From: an uncultured Oscillospiraceae bacterium | Lineage (GTDB): Bacteria; Bacillota; Clostridia; Oscillospirales; Ruminococcaceae | Direction of reading: 5' to 3' | Assembly: GCA_900555435.1 (NCBI GenBank) | Contig: USLH01000102.1 | Span: 1 to 8,390 of the forward strand | Length of the DNA: 8,390 bases | Shown: piece after piece, positions 1 through 6,004 of the stretch | How positions within the stretch are numbered: position 1 is the first letter of the stretch | How the letters are laid out: each line of letters starts with the position of its first letter | Translations under genes and position numbers: made by a program | The notes under the pieces: generated by a model | Told to the model about the DNA's origin: nothing | Databases searched by the model: none | The model's input: the letters and a program-made list of their open reading frames with translations, nothing else

Positions 1-794
1 AGCCGGTGGAGGAGCCGGACGCTTCCGACGCCATTGTGGCCACAAGCTGCAAGGGGCAGGTGGACATCGAAAAGGTGGACTTTGCCTACGATCCGTCCCG
101 GCCGCTGATCGAGAACATGAACCTGAAGGTGAAGCCGGGCCAGCGGGTAGCCATCGTAGGGCCGACCGGCTGCGGCAAGACGACTTTAATAAACCTCCTG
201 ATGCGGTTTTACGATGTGAATGCCGGGCAGATCTCCATCGACGGCACGCCCATCCGTTCCATGACCCGGAACAGCATGCGGTCGCTGTTCGGTATGGTGC
301 TGCAGGAGTCGTGGCTCTTTTCCGGCACCATCCGGGAGAATATCGCTTACGGCAAGCCTGACGCCACCGATGAAGAGGTGGAGGCTGCCGCCAAGGCCGC
401 CTATGCCCACAGTTTCATCAAGCGTCTGCCCAAGGGGTACGACACGGTGATCGCCGAGGACGGCGGGAACATTTCCCAGGGGCAGCGGCAGCTTCTGTGC
501 ATCGCCCGGGTGATGCTGGTGGATCCGCCCATGCTGATTCTGGACGAGGCTACCTCCAACATCGACACCCGTACCGAAATTCTGGTACAGGAAGCCTTCC
601 AGAAGATGATGGAAGGGCGCACCAGCTTCGTGGTCGCCCACCGGCTCTCCACCATCCGGGAAGCCGACGTGATCCTTGTGATGAACCAGGGCCATGTGGT
701 GGAACAGGGCACCCATCAGGAGCTGCTCGCAAAAGACGGTTTTTATGCAAACCTTTATAACAGCCAGTTTGCCCGGACGGAGGAAACCGCTTAA
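1..794 (+). CDS. ABC exporter, C-terminal nucleotide-binding domain (5' partial)
   Basis: This is the ATP-binding end of an ABC exporter. The reading frame is open to the left edge, so the real start and the membrane domain lie outside the window; the GTG at position 6 is internal. Numbering from that GTG, the domain shows Walker A GPTGCGKTT (52-60), the Q-loop Gln100, signature ISQGQ (156-160) in place of LSGGQ, Walker B LILDEA with catalytic Glu181, D-loop SNID (184-187) and H-loop His212. SQGQ plus SN(V/I)D and an intact Glu match the consensus subunit of heterodimeric exporters such as TM288 of TM287/288 (from memory). It is therefore probably the hydrolysing half of a drug or lipid exporter, with the partner gene upstream. 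The substrate cannot be told. The stop TAA lies one base before the dehydrogenase ATG. Confidence 0.93.
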   Translation, partial: PVEEPDASDAIVATSCKGQVDIEKVDFAYDPSRPLIENMNLKVKPGQRVAIVGPTGCGKTTLINLLMRFYDVNAGQISIDGTPIRSMTRNSMRSLFGMVLQESWLFSGTIRENIAYGKPDATDEEVEAAAKAAYAHSFIKRLPKGYDTVIAEDGGNISQGQRQLLCIARVMLVDPPMLILDEATSNIDTRTEILVQEAFQKMMEGRTSFVVAHRLSTIREADVILVMNQGHVVEQGTHQELLAKDGFYANLYNSQFARTEETA

Positions 795-795
795 A

Positions 796-1743
796 ATGGA
801 CGTAGTGGTGCTGGACGGGGGAAGGGTCAGTTGCGGCCGGTTGCCGTGGGCGGTAGCGGAGCGGTTCCCGGATCTGCGATGGTACGACGAGACCCCGCCG
901 GAGCTTACGGCAGAGCGGATCGGCGGGGCGGAGGCGGTATTTGTCGACCGGGTCCGATTGGACGAAGCGGTTTTTGCCCGGTGCCCGAACCTTAAATATG
1001 TGGGGATCTTCGCCACCGGCTGCGACAAAATAGATCTTTCTGCCGCCTCACAGCGGGGGATCACCGTCTGCAACGTGCCGGGTTATTCCGCCCATGCGGT
1101 GGCGCAGCATACGGCGGCGCTGCTTCTGGCGGTGACCAACCGGATTCCGGAGTTTTCGGATGGGGTGAAGGCGGGAAAGTGGGATTCTCCCACCGCCAAG
1201 CTGGTTACCGGAACCTCCATGATGGAGCTTTCCGGGAAGACTGTTGGAATCTACGGCTGCGGCAGCATCGGGACCGCTTTCGGGGAGATTTGCCGTGCCA
1301 TGGGGATGAAAGTACTGGGCTACCGGCGGAACCCTTCGGGAGAGGAGCCTTTTCCCATGGTGGAGCGGGATAAGCTGTTGGAGGAAAGCGATGTTCTGTC
1401 TCTGCACTGCCCCCTGACATCGGAAACAAAAGGGATGGTCGACCAGGGGTTTCTGTCTCGGATGAAGTGGGGCGCCATCCTTCTCAATACCGCCCGGGGA
1501 GGGCTTCTTGACGAGGCGGCTGTGGCGGAGGCGCTGGACATCGGGCAGCTTTCGTGGGCGGCGGTGGATGTGTTGAGTGCGGAGCCGCCGGAACGGGCCA
1601 ACCCGCTTCTGAACCATCCGAAGTGTTTGGTAACACCCCATGTGGCGTGGTGCCCGAAAGAGACCCGGCAGCGGCTTTTACAGATCGCCGGGGAGAACTT
1701 CTTCTGTTTCCTGGAAGGCGACCCTCAGAATCAGGTAAACTGA
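796..1743 (+). CDS. D-isomer-specific 2-hydroxyacid dehydrogenase
   Basis: A 315-residue cytosolic oxidoreductase of the D-2-hydroxyacid dehydrogenase family, which interconverts 2-oxoacids and D-2-hydroxyacids (hydroxypyruvate/glycerate, lactate or similar) with NAD(P)H. The Rossmann motif GCGSIG is at 154-159. The catalytic triad is present: Arg234 in NTARGG, Glu263 in SAEPP and His282 in TPHVAW. Length is normal for the family. The second beta strand ends YRR (Arg177-Arg178) where NAD-dependent members usually have an acidic residue, so NADP preference is possible (inference). The ATG at 796 was chosen because it begins a typical N-terminus (MDVVVLDGG) and follows GGAGG at 779-783; a longer reading from 694 would lie inside the ABC gene. 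It sits one base after the ABC stop, so the two are co-transcribed and probably translationally coupled. The exact substrate is unknown; closest guess is a glycerate dehydrogenase-like enzyme. Confidence 0.93.
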   Translation: MDVVVLDGGRVSCGRLPWAVAERFPDLRWYDETPPELTAERIGGAEAVFVDRVRLDEAVFARCPNLKYVGIFATGCDKIDLSAASQRGITVCNVPGYSAHAVAQHTAALLLAVTNRIPEFSDGVKAGKWDSPTAKLVTGTSMMELSGKTVGIYGCGSIGTAFGEICRAMGMKVLGYRRNPSGEEPFPMVERDKLLEESDVLSLHCPLTSETKGMVDQGFLSRMKWGAILLNTARGGLLDEAAVAEALDIGQLSWAAVDVLSAEPPERANPLLNHPKCLVTPHVAWCPKETRQRLLQIAGENFFCFLEGDPQNQVN

Positions 1744-1746
1744 AAA

Positions 1747-1782
1747 CCGCCCCATCCTGCCATTTTACGCAGGATGGGGCGG
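1747..1782. terminator. Bidirectional intrinsic terminator between convergent genes
   Basis: A perfect 14-bp GC-rich stem pairs 1747-1760 with 1769-1782 around an 8-base loop. On the plus strand it is followed by a T-rich tail (CTTTTGCATCTTTT), ending the ABC/dehydrogenase operon. On the minus strand the flanking AAAA at 1743-1746 supplies a short T run, so it can also end mreB, whose stop is at 1795-1797. Confidence 0.9.
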
Positions 1783-1794
1783 CTTTTGCATCTT

Positions 1795-2811
1795 TTAGTG
1801 AGTATAGGTGGCGGCGTTCTGAAAGCCTTCCTTCAACTCGTCCATCTGCTCGAAGGATTTGCCAGTACCGATGCCGACGCAGCGGATGGAATCCTCCGCT
1901 ATCCGGGTGGCAACGCCGGTATTTTCTTCGATGAGCCGGTCGAGACCCCTCAGGAGGGAGGTGCCGCCGGTCATGACGATGCCGTTGTCATGGATGTCGC
2001 CGATCAGCTCCGGAGGAGTGCGCTCCAGAACGGTGCGGACGGAGGCAACGATCTCATCGGCGATGGGCCGAAGGACGGAGAAAAGCTCCACCTGAGTGAT
2101 CGTGATCTGCTCCGGATAGCCGGTCAGGAGGTTGCGGCCCTTGACGGTGGCGGTGACGGAAGCGTCCGGCTCGAAAACGCAGCCGATCTCTTTTTTCAGG
2201 GTTTCGGAAACCTTGCTGCCGATGGCCAGCTTGTAGGTGCTCTGGATGTATTTGATGATGGCTTCGTCAAAGGTGTTTCCGGCTACCCGCAGGGAGTCCG
2301 CTGTGACGACGCCGCCTAAGGAAATGACGGCAACGTCGGTGGTCCCGCCGCCGGAGTCCACCATCATATGTCCGCTGGGGGCGGTAACGTCGATGCCGGC
2401 ACCCATGGCGGCGGCAAGGGGCTCGTCCACCAGATAGACCTTCCGGGCTCCGGCGCTCATTGCGGCCTCCACTACGGCTCTGGCTTCCACCGGGGTGATG
2501 GAAGAGGGGATGCATATGGCAATCCGGGGCTTGATGAGGAAGCTGCGGGTCACCTTCCGGACAAATTCCTTGACCAGATATTCGGTGAACAGATGATTGG
2601 AAATGACGCCGTCCCGGATAGGGCATTCCGTCTGAATGTATGCGGGGGTCTTGCCCAGCATGGCCAGAGCTTCATGACCGACTGCCACGACCTGCTCCGT
2701 GCGGATGTTGTAGGCGACAACGCTGGGTTCTTCCAGAACGATGCCTTTCCCCCGGCGGTAAACGATGATTTTTGTGGTACCCAGATCGATACCGAGATCC
2801 ACTCCTGCCAA
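1795..2811 (-). CDS. mreB: MreB/Mbl-type rod-shape-determining actin homologue
   Basis: A 338-residue bacterial actin of the MreB/Mbl/MreBH group, which polymerises with ATP under the membrane and guides the elongation machinery for sidewall peptidoglycan. Visible actin-fold motifs are phosphate-1 GIDLGTT (7-13), the putative catalytic Glu109 in PVEARAV, phosphate-2 DSGGGTTDVAVISLGG (152-167) and the adenosine motif GIVMTGGTSLLRGL (277-290). Length is close to the usual 330-350. The start is TTG at 2811: AGGAGG (2819-2824) lies 7 bases before it and no ATG fits. The N-terminus before GIDLGT is only six residues, shorter than many MreBs, and phosphate-2 has Ser153 where Ile is usual. No mreC or mreD is beside it; it has its own promoter and ends at the convergent terminator. 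It could equally be the paralogue mbl, so the symbol is a family-level choice. Confidence 0.93.
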   Translation of the reverse strand: MAGVDLGIDLGTTKIIVYRRGKGIVLEEPSVVAYNIRTEQVVAVGHEALAMLGKTPAYIQTECPIRDGVISNHLFTEYLVKEFVRKVTRSFLIKPRIAICIPSSITPVEARAVVEAAMSAGARKVYLVDEPLAAAMGAGIDVTAPSGHMMVDSGGGTTDVAVISLGGVVTADSLRVAGNTFDEAIIKYIQSTYKLAIGSKVSETLKKEIGCVFEPDASVTATVKGRNLLTGYPEQITITQVELFSVLRPIADEIVASVRTVLERTPPELIGDIHDNGIVMTGGTSLLRGLDRLIEENTGVATRIAEDSIRCVGIGTGKSFEQMDELKEGFQNAATYTH

Positions 2812-2818
2812 AATGATT

Positions 2819-2824
2819 CCTCCT
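2819..2824 (-). promoter_or_regulatory. Ribosome binding site that fixes the mreB TTG start
   Basis: The minus strand reads AAAGGAGG, then 7 bases (AATCATT), then TTG. This ideal spacing supports the non-ATG start; the next in-frame candidate, a GTG nine bases on, would be too distant. Confidence 0.8.
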
Positions 2825-2844
2825 TTGGGAATGAAGCTAGGCTT

Positions 2845-2873
2845 ATTATACTACAAAACGCCTGCGGGAGCAA
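2845..2873 (-). promoter_or_regulatory. Sigma-70-type promoter for mreB
   Basis: On the minus strand a perfect -10 TATAAT (2850-2845) is preceded by a 17-base spacer and a weak -35 TTGCTC (2873-2868). It lies in the 70-base gap between the comF stop and the mreB start, giving a leader of about 25-30 bases. This suggests mreB is transcribed separately from comF. Confidence 0.65.
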
Positions 2874-2881
2874 CGGATTTT

Positions 2882-3574
2882 TCAGATTTTTCCGTCGGGA
2901 GCGTCCCGCATCGTAGTGGCGGCGGTTACGGCATACACAGCTTTGGCGCCCTTTTCTAAAAGCACACCGGCAGCTTCCCGGAGGGTGGAGCCGGTAGTGA
3001 TAATATCGTCGCAGAGGAGAAGAACCTGTTCCGACACGTCTGCACCGGCTGCAAGGTCGTAGGCGCCGTGGAGATTTTTCCGGCGCTGGCGGGCGTTCAG
3101 GGTATGCTGCGGACGGGTCTTTCGAACTTTTATCAGCAGCTCCCGGCAGGGGATGCCGGTTTCTTCTGAAAGGAATCTTCCCAGCAGCGCTGCCTGATTG
3201 TACCCTCTTCGTCGGACGGCGGCTTTTGTCATGGGAATGGGGATGATGGCGTCGAAGGAAAGCTCCTTCGGGAGCGTTTCGGCTAAGAAGGGTGCAAAAT
3301 GCCGGGCAATGGCAGGGCGGCCGTAAAATTTCATCCGAAGGATCGCCCGGGTAGCGGAGCCTTCGTAGAGAAAAGCCGGGAAAACACCGGACAGGACGCT
3401 TTCTTCCCCGCAGATGCAGGGAGACTTTCCGCAGCGGGGACAGACCTTTCCTGCTGCAAGGGGCAATTCTTCCCGGCAGCCTTCGCAGCAGCGTTCTGTT
3501 TCCGGAATCACCCGGTTGCAGAAGGGGCAGCGCTTGGGGAACAGCAGGGAGAGAATCCGGTCACGCAGCTTCAT
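2882..3574 (-). CDS. comF: ComF family phosphoribosyltransferase-like protein
   Basis: A 230-residue ComF-like protein. In competent bacteria ComF is needed for uptake and handling of single-stranded DNA at the membrane; in others its role is unclear. The N-terminus carries a zinc-binding module with Cys pairs Cys16/Cys19, Cys29-30/Cys33, Cys45/Cys48 and Cys53/Cys55. The C-terminal half is a type I phosphoribosyltransferase fold with the PRPP loop LLLCDDIITTGST (185-197, Asp189-Asp190) and the family segment RRRGYNQA (121-128). The start is ATG at 3574, 8 bases after AAAGGAG. A TTG 18 bases upstream lies inside that ribosome binding site and was rejected. No promoter is visible between the lexA terminator and this gene, so expression probably depends on read-through from lexA. 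No other competence genes are in the window. Confidence 0.9.
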   Translation of the reverse strand: MKLRDRILSLLFPKRCPFCNRVIPETERCCEGCREELPLAAGKVCPRCGKSPCICGEESVLSGVFPAFLYEGSATRAILRMKFYGRPAIARHFAPFLAETLPKELSFDAIIPIPMTKAAVRRRGYNQAALLGRFLSEETGIPCRELLIKVRKTRPQHTLNARQRRKNLHGAYDLAAGADVSEQVLLLCDDIITTGSTLREAAGVLLEKGAKAVYAVTAATTMRDAPDGKI

Positions 3575-3582
3575 AAAGCCTT

Positions 3583-3590
3583 CTCCTTTC
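3583..3590 (-). promoter_or_regulatory. comF ribosome binding site, complementary to upstream terminator arm
   Basis: GAAAGGAG on the minus strand, 8 bases before the comF ATG. It directly follows the seven-T run of the lexA terminator. Its eight bases are exactly complementary to CTCCTTTC in the distal arm of the terminator (3608-3601), allowing an alternative hairpin with a 10-base loop that would hide the site. Confidence 0.7.
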
Positions 3591-3626
3591 AAAAAAACGG
3601 GAAAGGAGCGGCTCCTTTCCCGTTTT
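3591..3626 (-). terminator. Intrinsic terminator after lexA
   Basis: Minus-strand transcript: the near-perfect palindrome 3626-3611 / 3609-3594 (AAAACGGGAAAGGAGC and its complement) gives a stem of about 14 bp with a small loop, followed by seven Ts (3597-3591; the first few can also pair with the A run). It begins 3 bases after the lexA stop and ends next to the comF ribosome binding site. Confidence 0.85.
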
Positions 3627-3629
3627 CGG

Positions 3630-4211
3630 TCAATAGGTGCGGATCAGTGCGGCAACTTTTCCAAGAACCGTCATTTCCTCCACGATAATGGGCTCAAAAT
3701 CCGGGTTTTCCGGCATGAGACGGAAGTGGTCGGCTTCTTTGTAAAAGCGTTTCACGGTGGCTTCGTCGTCGATGAGGGCGACGATGATGTCGCCGTTGCG
3801 GCAGACGGGGGTCTTCCGCACCACTACGATGTCACCGTCGTAGATGCCGGCATTTTTCATGCTCTCGCCCCGGACATGGAGAGCAAAGTAGTCATCGGGG
3901 CTACCGTGGAGGTTTGGAACGGGGATGTACTCCTCGATCTCCTCAATAGCGGTGATGGGGATGCCCGCTGTGACCGTGCCCAAAAGGGGAACGGCAAAAT
4001 TGGAAACGCCGGGGAGTTTGATGGTGCGCTTTTTCAAGTCGTCCTTGACGATGTATCCTTCGTCCACCAGCTCTTTTAAGTAGTAGTGGACGGTGGAGGT
4101 GGATTTGATCCCCACTTTTTCACAGATCTCCCGGACGGTGGGGGAGAAGTTGTGGTTTAAGATGCAGTCCCGGATGTAATCGTAGATGAGTTCTGCTTTT
4201 GCGCTGATCAT
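3630..4211 (-). CDS. lexA: LexA, SOS response repressor
   Basis: A 193-residue LexA, the DNA-binding repressor of DNA-damage genes that cleaves itself when bound to RecA filaments. The N-terminal winged helix-turn-helix spans about 5-65, with recognition helix region STSTVHYYLKEL (37-48). The cleavage site is Ala82-Gly83 in LLGTVTAGIP. The catalytic dyad is Ser117 (GESMKNAG) and Lys154 (ATVKRF). All residues for autocleavage are present. The ATG at 4211 follows AAGGAGG by 6 bases and overlaps the TGA of the upstream RCK gene as ATGA, so translation is probably coupled. Its transcript appears to come from the promoter ahead of the two RCK genes. I saw no GAAC-N4-GTTC SOS box near lexA or that promoter, so the usual autoregulation is not visible here. 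Confidence 0.95.
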   Translation of the reverse strand: MISAKAELIYDYIRDCILNHNFSPTVREICEKVGIKSTSTVHYYLKELVDEGYIVKDDLKKRTIKLPGVSNFAVPLLGTVTAGIPITAIEEIEEYIPVPNLHGSPDDYFALHVRGESMKNAGIYDGDIVVVRKTPVCRNGDIIVALIDDEATVKRFYKEADHFRLMPENPDFEPIIVEEMTVLGKVAALIRTY

Positions 4212-4885
4212 GGCGTTCCTCCTTGATCGGTGAGCCTTAATTTTTCCTTGACGGCATGGAGCGCCTCGTTTTTTGCTACGATGAGGAGCTTGTCGCCTGC
4301 ATAGATCCGGGTGTTGCCCCGGGGGATGATGGTTTCACCCTTCCGCTCCACCGTGACGATGACGGATTGGTCGGGAAGGCGGATCTCAGTGAGTTTTTTG
4401 CCGGAAAAATGGAAATCATCGGGGAGCAGCACTTCACTGATAGAGGATTTTCCTTGATCCAGCGAGACCACATGGCGGAGAACGGAGGTGTCCACCTCCC
4501 GTTCCAGCATCTGGGTCAGATAGTCGGTGCTGGAAACGGCAATGTCCACCCCCAACCGGCTCATAAGGCTGGCATTTTTGGGGTTGTTTACCTTTGCTAC
4601 CGTCCGGGGAAGGTGAAATTCCAGCTTCCCCAGCTGGCAGGAAATGAGGTTTGCTTCATCTTTTCCGGTAACCGCCACCAAAGCGCCCGCTTTGTCGCAG
4701 CCGGCTTCCCGCAGGGCTTCAATGGTGGTGCCGTCGCCCTGAAACACCGGAATGTCCAAGTCATCGGCGATCCGGGAACAGGCTTTTCGATCCGGTTCGA
4801 TGAGGGAGGGTTCATGGCCGTGCTCTTTTAAGGTACGAGCCAAATAGTAGCCGACGGATCCTCCGCCGACAATGACGATCTTCAT
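4208..4885 (-). CDS. TrkA/KtrA-family K+ channel regulatory protein (second RCK gene)
   Basis: A 225-residue cytosolic gating subunit for Trk/Ktr potassium uptake: an N-terminal RCK (Rossmann) domain that binds nucleotide and a C-terminal RCK_C domain. Visible motifs are GGGSVG (7-12), Glu30 at the end of the second strand (a ribose-binding position) and QGDGT (49-53). RCK_C covers about 140-218, including SVIVTVERKGETIIPRGNTRIYAGDKLLIVA. The length suits a single-RCK KtrA-type protein rather than the double-length enterobacterial TrkA. The start is ATG at 4885 after GGGAGG. It follows the first RCK gene by 15 bases and overlaps lexA by 4. The membrane subunit (TrkH/KtrB) is not in the window, so it may lie elsewhere. 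Confidence 0.9.
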   Translation of the reverse strand: MKIVIVGGGSVGYYLARTLKEHGHEPSLIEPDRKACSRIADDLDIPVFQGDGTTIEALREAGCDKAGALVAVTGKDEANLISCQLGKLEFHLPRTVAKVNNPKNASLMSRLGVDIAVSSTDYLTQMLEREVDTSVLRHVVSLDQGKSSISEVLLPDDFHFSGKKLTEIRLPDQSVIVTVERKGETIIPRGNTRIYAGDKLLIVAKNEALHAVKEKLRLTDQGGTP

Positions 4886-4900
4886 AACACCCTCCCTTTT

Positions 4901-5518
4901 TCAGTCCACATGACTGCAGGCGATGAGGTGGTCGTCTGCAGCCAGAATCAACGGGCCTTTTGCCAGCAGATGAAAGCTGCCGTCGCCCCGGCGCACAGCG
5001 AAAAGCACCCGATCCCCTCCGGGATCCAGTGCATCGGTGGAAACGCCCACCAGCCGCCGGGGGATGGGGAAGTCCCGGAAGCCCACGGTACTGGAGCCGA
5101 AGTGCAGCTGCTGATGATCTTCGGGGAGAAGGATGCCTTTTAAGCTGTCCACGGTGATGCGGGTGGGGCAGATGGTGCGCAGGCCTAACCGGCTGTACAC
5201 GTCCTCCCGGCGGGGGTCGTTGACGCAGGCGATCAGTTCGGTGACGCCGAATTCCTCCCGTGCGATCTGGCAAACCATGATGTTTACGTTGTCGTCGTCG
5301 CTGACGGCAGCCAAAGCGCTGCAGTTTTCAGCCCCTGCCTTTCGCAGGACGTCCTGGTCGATGAGGCTCCCGGCAGTGCGGTACCCGGAAAAATCCTCCG
5401 AAAGCAGAGAAAAAGCGTCCGGGGATTCGGCGACGACGGAAACGTCGTGCCCCTCCCGGCTCAGGATCCCGGCCAGCTCCGCGCCGGTCTGGCCGCAACC
5501 GATAATGAGAAGATTCAT
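4901..5518 (-). CDS. TrkA-like RCK-domain protein (first RCK gene), degenerate motif
   Basis: A 205-residue RCK protein, a probable partner or paralogue of the next gene. The N-terminal Rossmann domain shows GCGQTG (7-12) and Glu31 at the ribose-binding position. Where the sister protein has GDGT, this one reads TAGSLID (48-54), lacking the Asp, so ligand binding may differ. A shorter RCK_C-like part covers about 138-203. The start is ATG at 5518, giving the typical MNLLIIGCG start; GGAG (5530-5533) is 11 bases before it. An alternative ATG at 5527 is only 2 bases from that site. A longer reading back to 5713 would cross the promoter and was rejected. It is the first gene of the RCK-RCK-lexA operon. 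A two-protein regulatory complex for K+ uptake is an inference. Confidence 0.87.
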   Translation of the reverse strand: MNLLIIGCGQTGAELAGILSREGHDVSVVAESPDAFSLLSEDFSGYRTAGSLIDQDVLRKAGAENCSALAAVSDDDNVNIMVCQIAREEFGVTELIACVNDPRREDVYSRLGLRTICPTRITVDSLKGILLPEDHQQLHFGSSTVGFRDFPIPRRLVGVSTDALDPGGDRVLFAVRRGDGSFHLLAKGPLILAADDHLIACSHVD

Positions 5519-5563
5519 GAATCCCATTTCTCCTTTCCGGATTTCAAGCACTCTTTCTATATT

Positions 5564-5592
5564 ATTGTAAAAGAAAATGGGTAAAAAGTCAA
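5564..5592 (-). promoter_or_regulatory. Promoter of the RCK-RCK-lexA operon
   Basis: Minus strand: -35 TTGACT (5592-5587), 17-base spacer, -10 TACAAT (5569-5564), each one base from consensus. An A/T-rich tract upstream (about 5593-5612) could act as an UP element. The start of transcription would be near 5557, leaving a leader of about 40 bases before the first RCK gene. Confidence 0.75.
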
Positions 5593-5706
5593 TAGAAAAA
5601 ATATTTGTTTTGATCTTTCGGAGAAAAAGAGAGGGGATTTTCAGTAAAATGGACAAATGTACAGTTTCTTTCGGGAAAACGGGCGGATTTTGCAAGGATC
5701 CGTCTC

Positions 5707-5735
5707 TTGACAAAGAGAGAGAAATTCGGTATAAT
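5707..5735 (+). promoter_or_regulatory. Consensus sigma-70 promoter for metK
   Basis: An exact TTGACA (5707-5712), a 17-base spacer and an exact TATAAT (5730-5735). The start of transcription should be near 5742, just ahead of the riboswitch. Such a strong promoter fits a gene controlled after initiation by a riboswitch. Confidence 0.92.
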
Positions 5736-5750
5736 CCAAAGTGATAATCA

Positions 5751-5849
5751 CCTTATCAAGAGTGGCGGAGGCACAGGACCTGTGATGCCACGACAACCTA
5801 CCGGTTTCCGGAAAGGTGCCAATTCCTGCGACGCAGTCGAGAGATGAGG
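5751..5849 (+). ncRNA. SAM-I (S-box) riboswitch aptamer
   Basis: The S-box core is recognisable: P1 pairs CCTTATC (5751-5757) with GATGAGG (5843-5849); the conserved AAGAGTGGCGGAG follows. P2 pairs GTGGC (5762-5766) with GCCAC (5787-5791) and encloses a CACAGG...CCTGTG arm. GACAACC leads into P3 (about 5796-5817), then GGTGCCAATTCC, and P4 CTGC/GCAG (5826-5836). It binds S-adenosylmethionine and, in this class, turns off downstream transcription when SAM is plentiful. It precedes metK, giving end-product feedback. Confidence 0.95.
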
Positions 5850-5865
5850 TTTGCCAGAAAACTGT

Positions 5866-5893
5866 AAGCGCTCGATTTTTCGGGCGCTTTTTT
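5866..5893 (+). terminator. Riboswitch-controlled intrinsic terminator
   Basis: AAGCGCTCG (5866-5874) pairs with CGGGCGCTT (5881-5889) around a 6-base loop, followed by a T run (5888-5893). It is the expression platform of the SAM riboswitch. A possible antiterminator pairs TCGAG (5837-5841) with CTCGA (5871-5875), extendable by two pairs, which would compete with the stem; this part is tentative. Confidence 0.88.
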
Positions 5894-5928
5894 CTTGCGT
5901 AGACGCCCTTTCCTGCCCGTTTGTCCCC

Positions 5929-5969
5929 CGTGCGGATGGGGGCAGATGCGATTCGTTCCGCACGTTTTT
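5929..5969 (+). other. Second hairpin in the metK leader, terminator-like
   Basis: CGTGCGGA (5929-5936) pairs perfectly with TCCGCACG (5957-5964) across a 20-base loop, followed at once by TTTTT. A competing small hairpin pairs CCCCC (5925-5929) with GGGGG (5938-5942) and cannot form at the same time. The role is unknown; it may be a weak second terminator or only leader structure. Confidence 0.4.
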
Positions 5970-6004
5970 GACGCTGTGCTTTACACAGGGAAAGGAAGGA
6001 CAAA

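Larger units (their letters stand above)
5519..6004. other. 486-base divergent intergenic region
   Basis: No gene is supported here. The left third carries the minus-strand RCK operon promoter. About 5600-5700 is an A/T- and purine-rich spacer in which I see no clear structure. The right half holds the metK promoter, SAM-I riboswitch, its terminator and two further hairpins before the metK ribosome binding site (AAGGAAGG, about 5 bases before the ATG). Minus-strand open frames across it overlap the riboswitch and are shadows. Confidence 0.8.

Noticed and set aside
186..1073. Long minus-strand open frame opposite the ABC gene and the dehydrogenase start
   Set aside because: It lies antisense to two well-supported genes, has a low-complexity His/Gly/Pro-rich composition and shows no domain; it is a GC-rich shadow.
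1774..2319. Plus-strand open frames opposite mreB (also 2368-2916)
   Set aside because: Antisense to a clear actin homologue, no ribosome binding site or family motif, and the first starts within the terminator region.
2724..2740. GTTC and GAAC half sites near 2728-2738 as an SOS box
   Set aside because: The half sites are in the opposite order to GAAC-N4-GTTC and lie inside the mreB coding region.
3414..4079. Plus-strand open frame across comF and lexA
   Set aside because: It spans two real genes and the terminator between them on the opposite strand, and its translation resembles nothing known.
5519..5713. 65-residue N-terminal extension of the first RCK gene
   Set aside because: It would run through the -35/-10 promoter and an A/T-rich region, and the family N-terminus begins at the ATG at 5518.
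5641..6003. Minus-strand open frame of 120 codons across the metK leader
   Set aside because: It is the reverse complement of the SAM riboswitch and terminator and has no plausible start signal.
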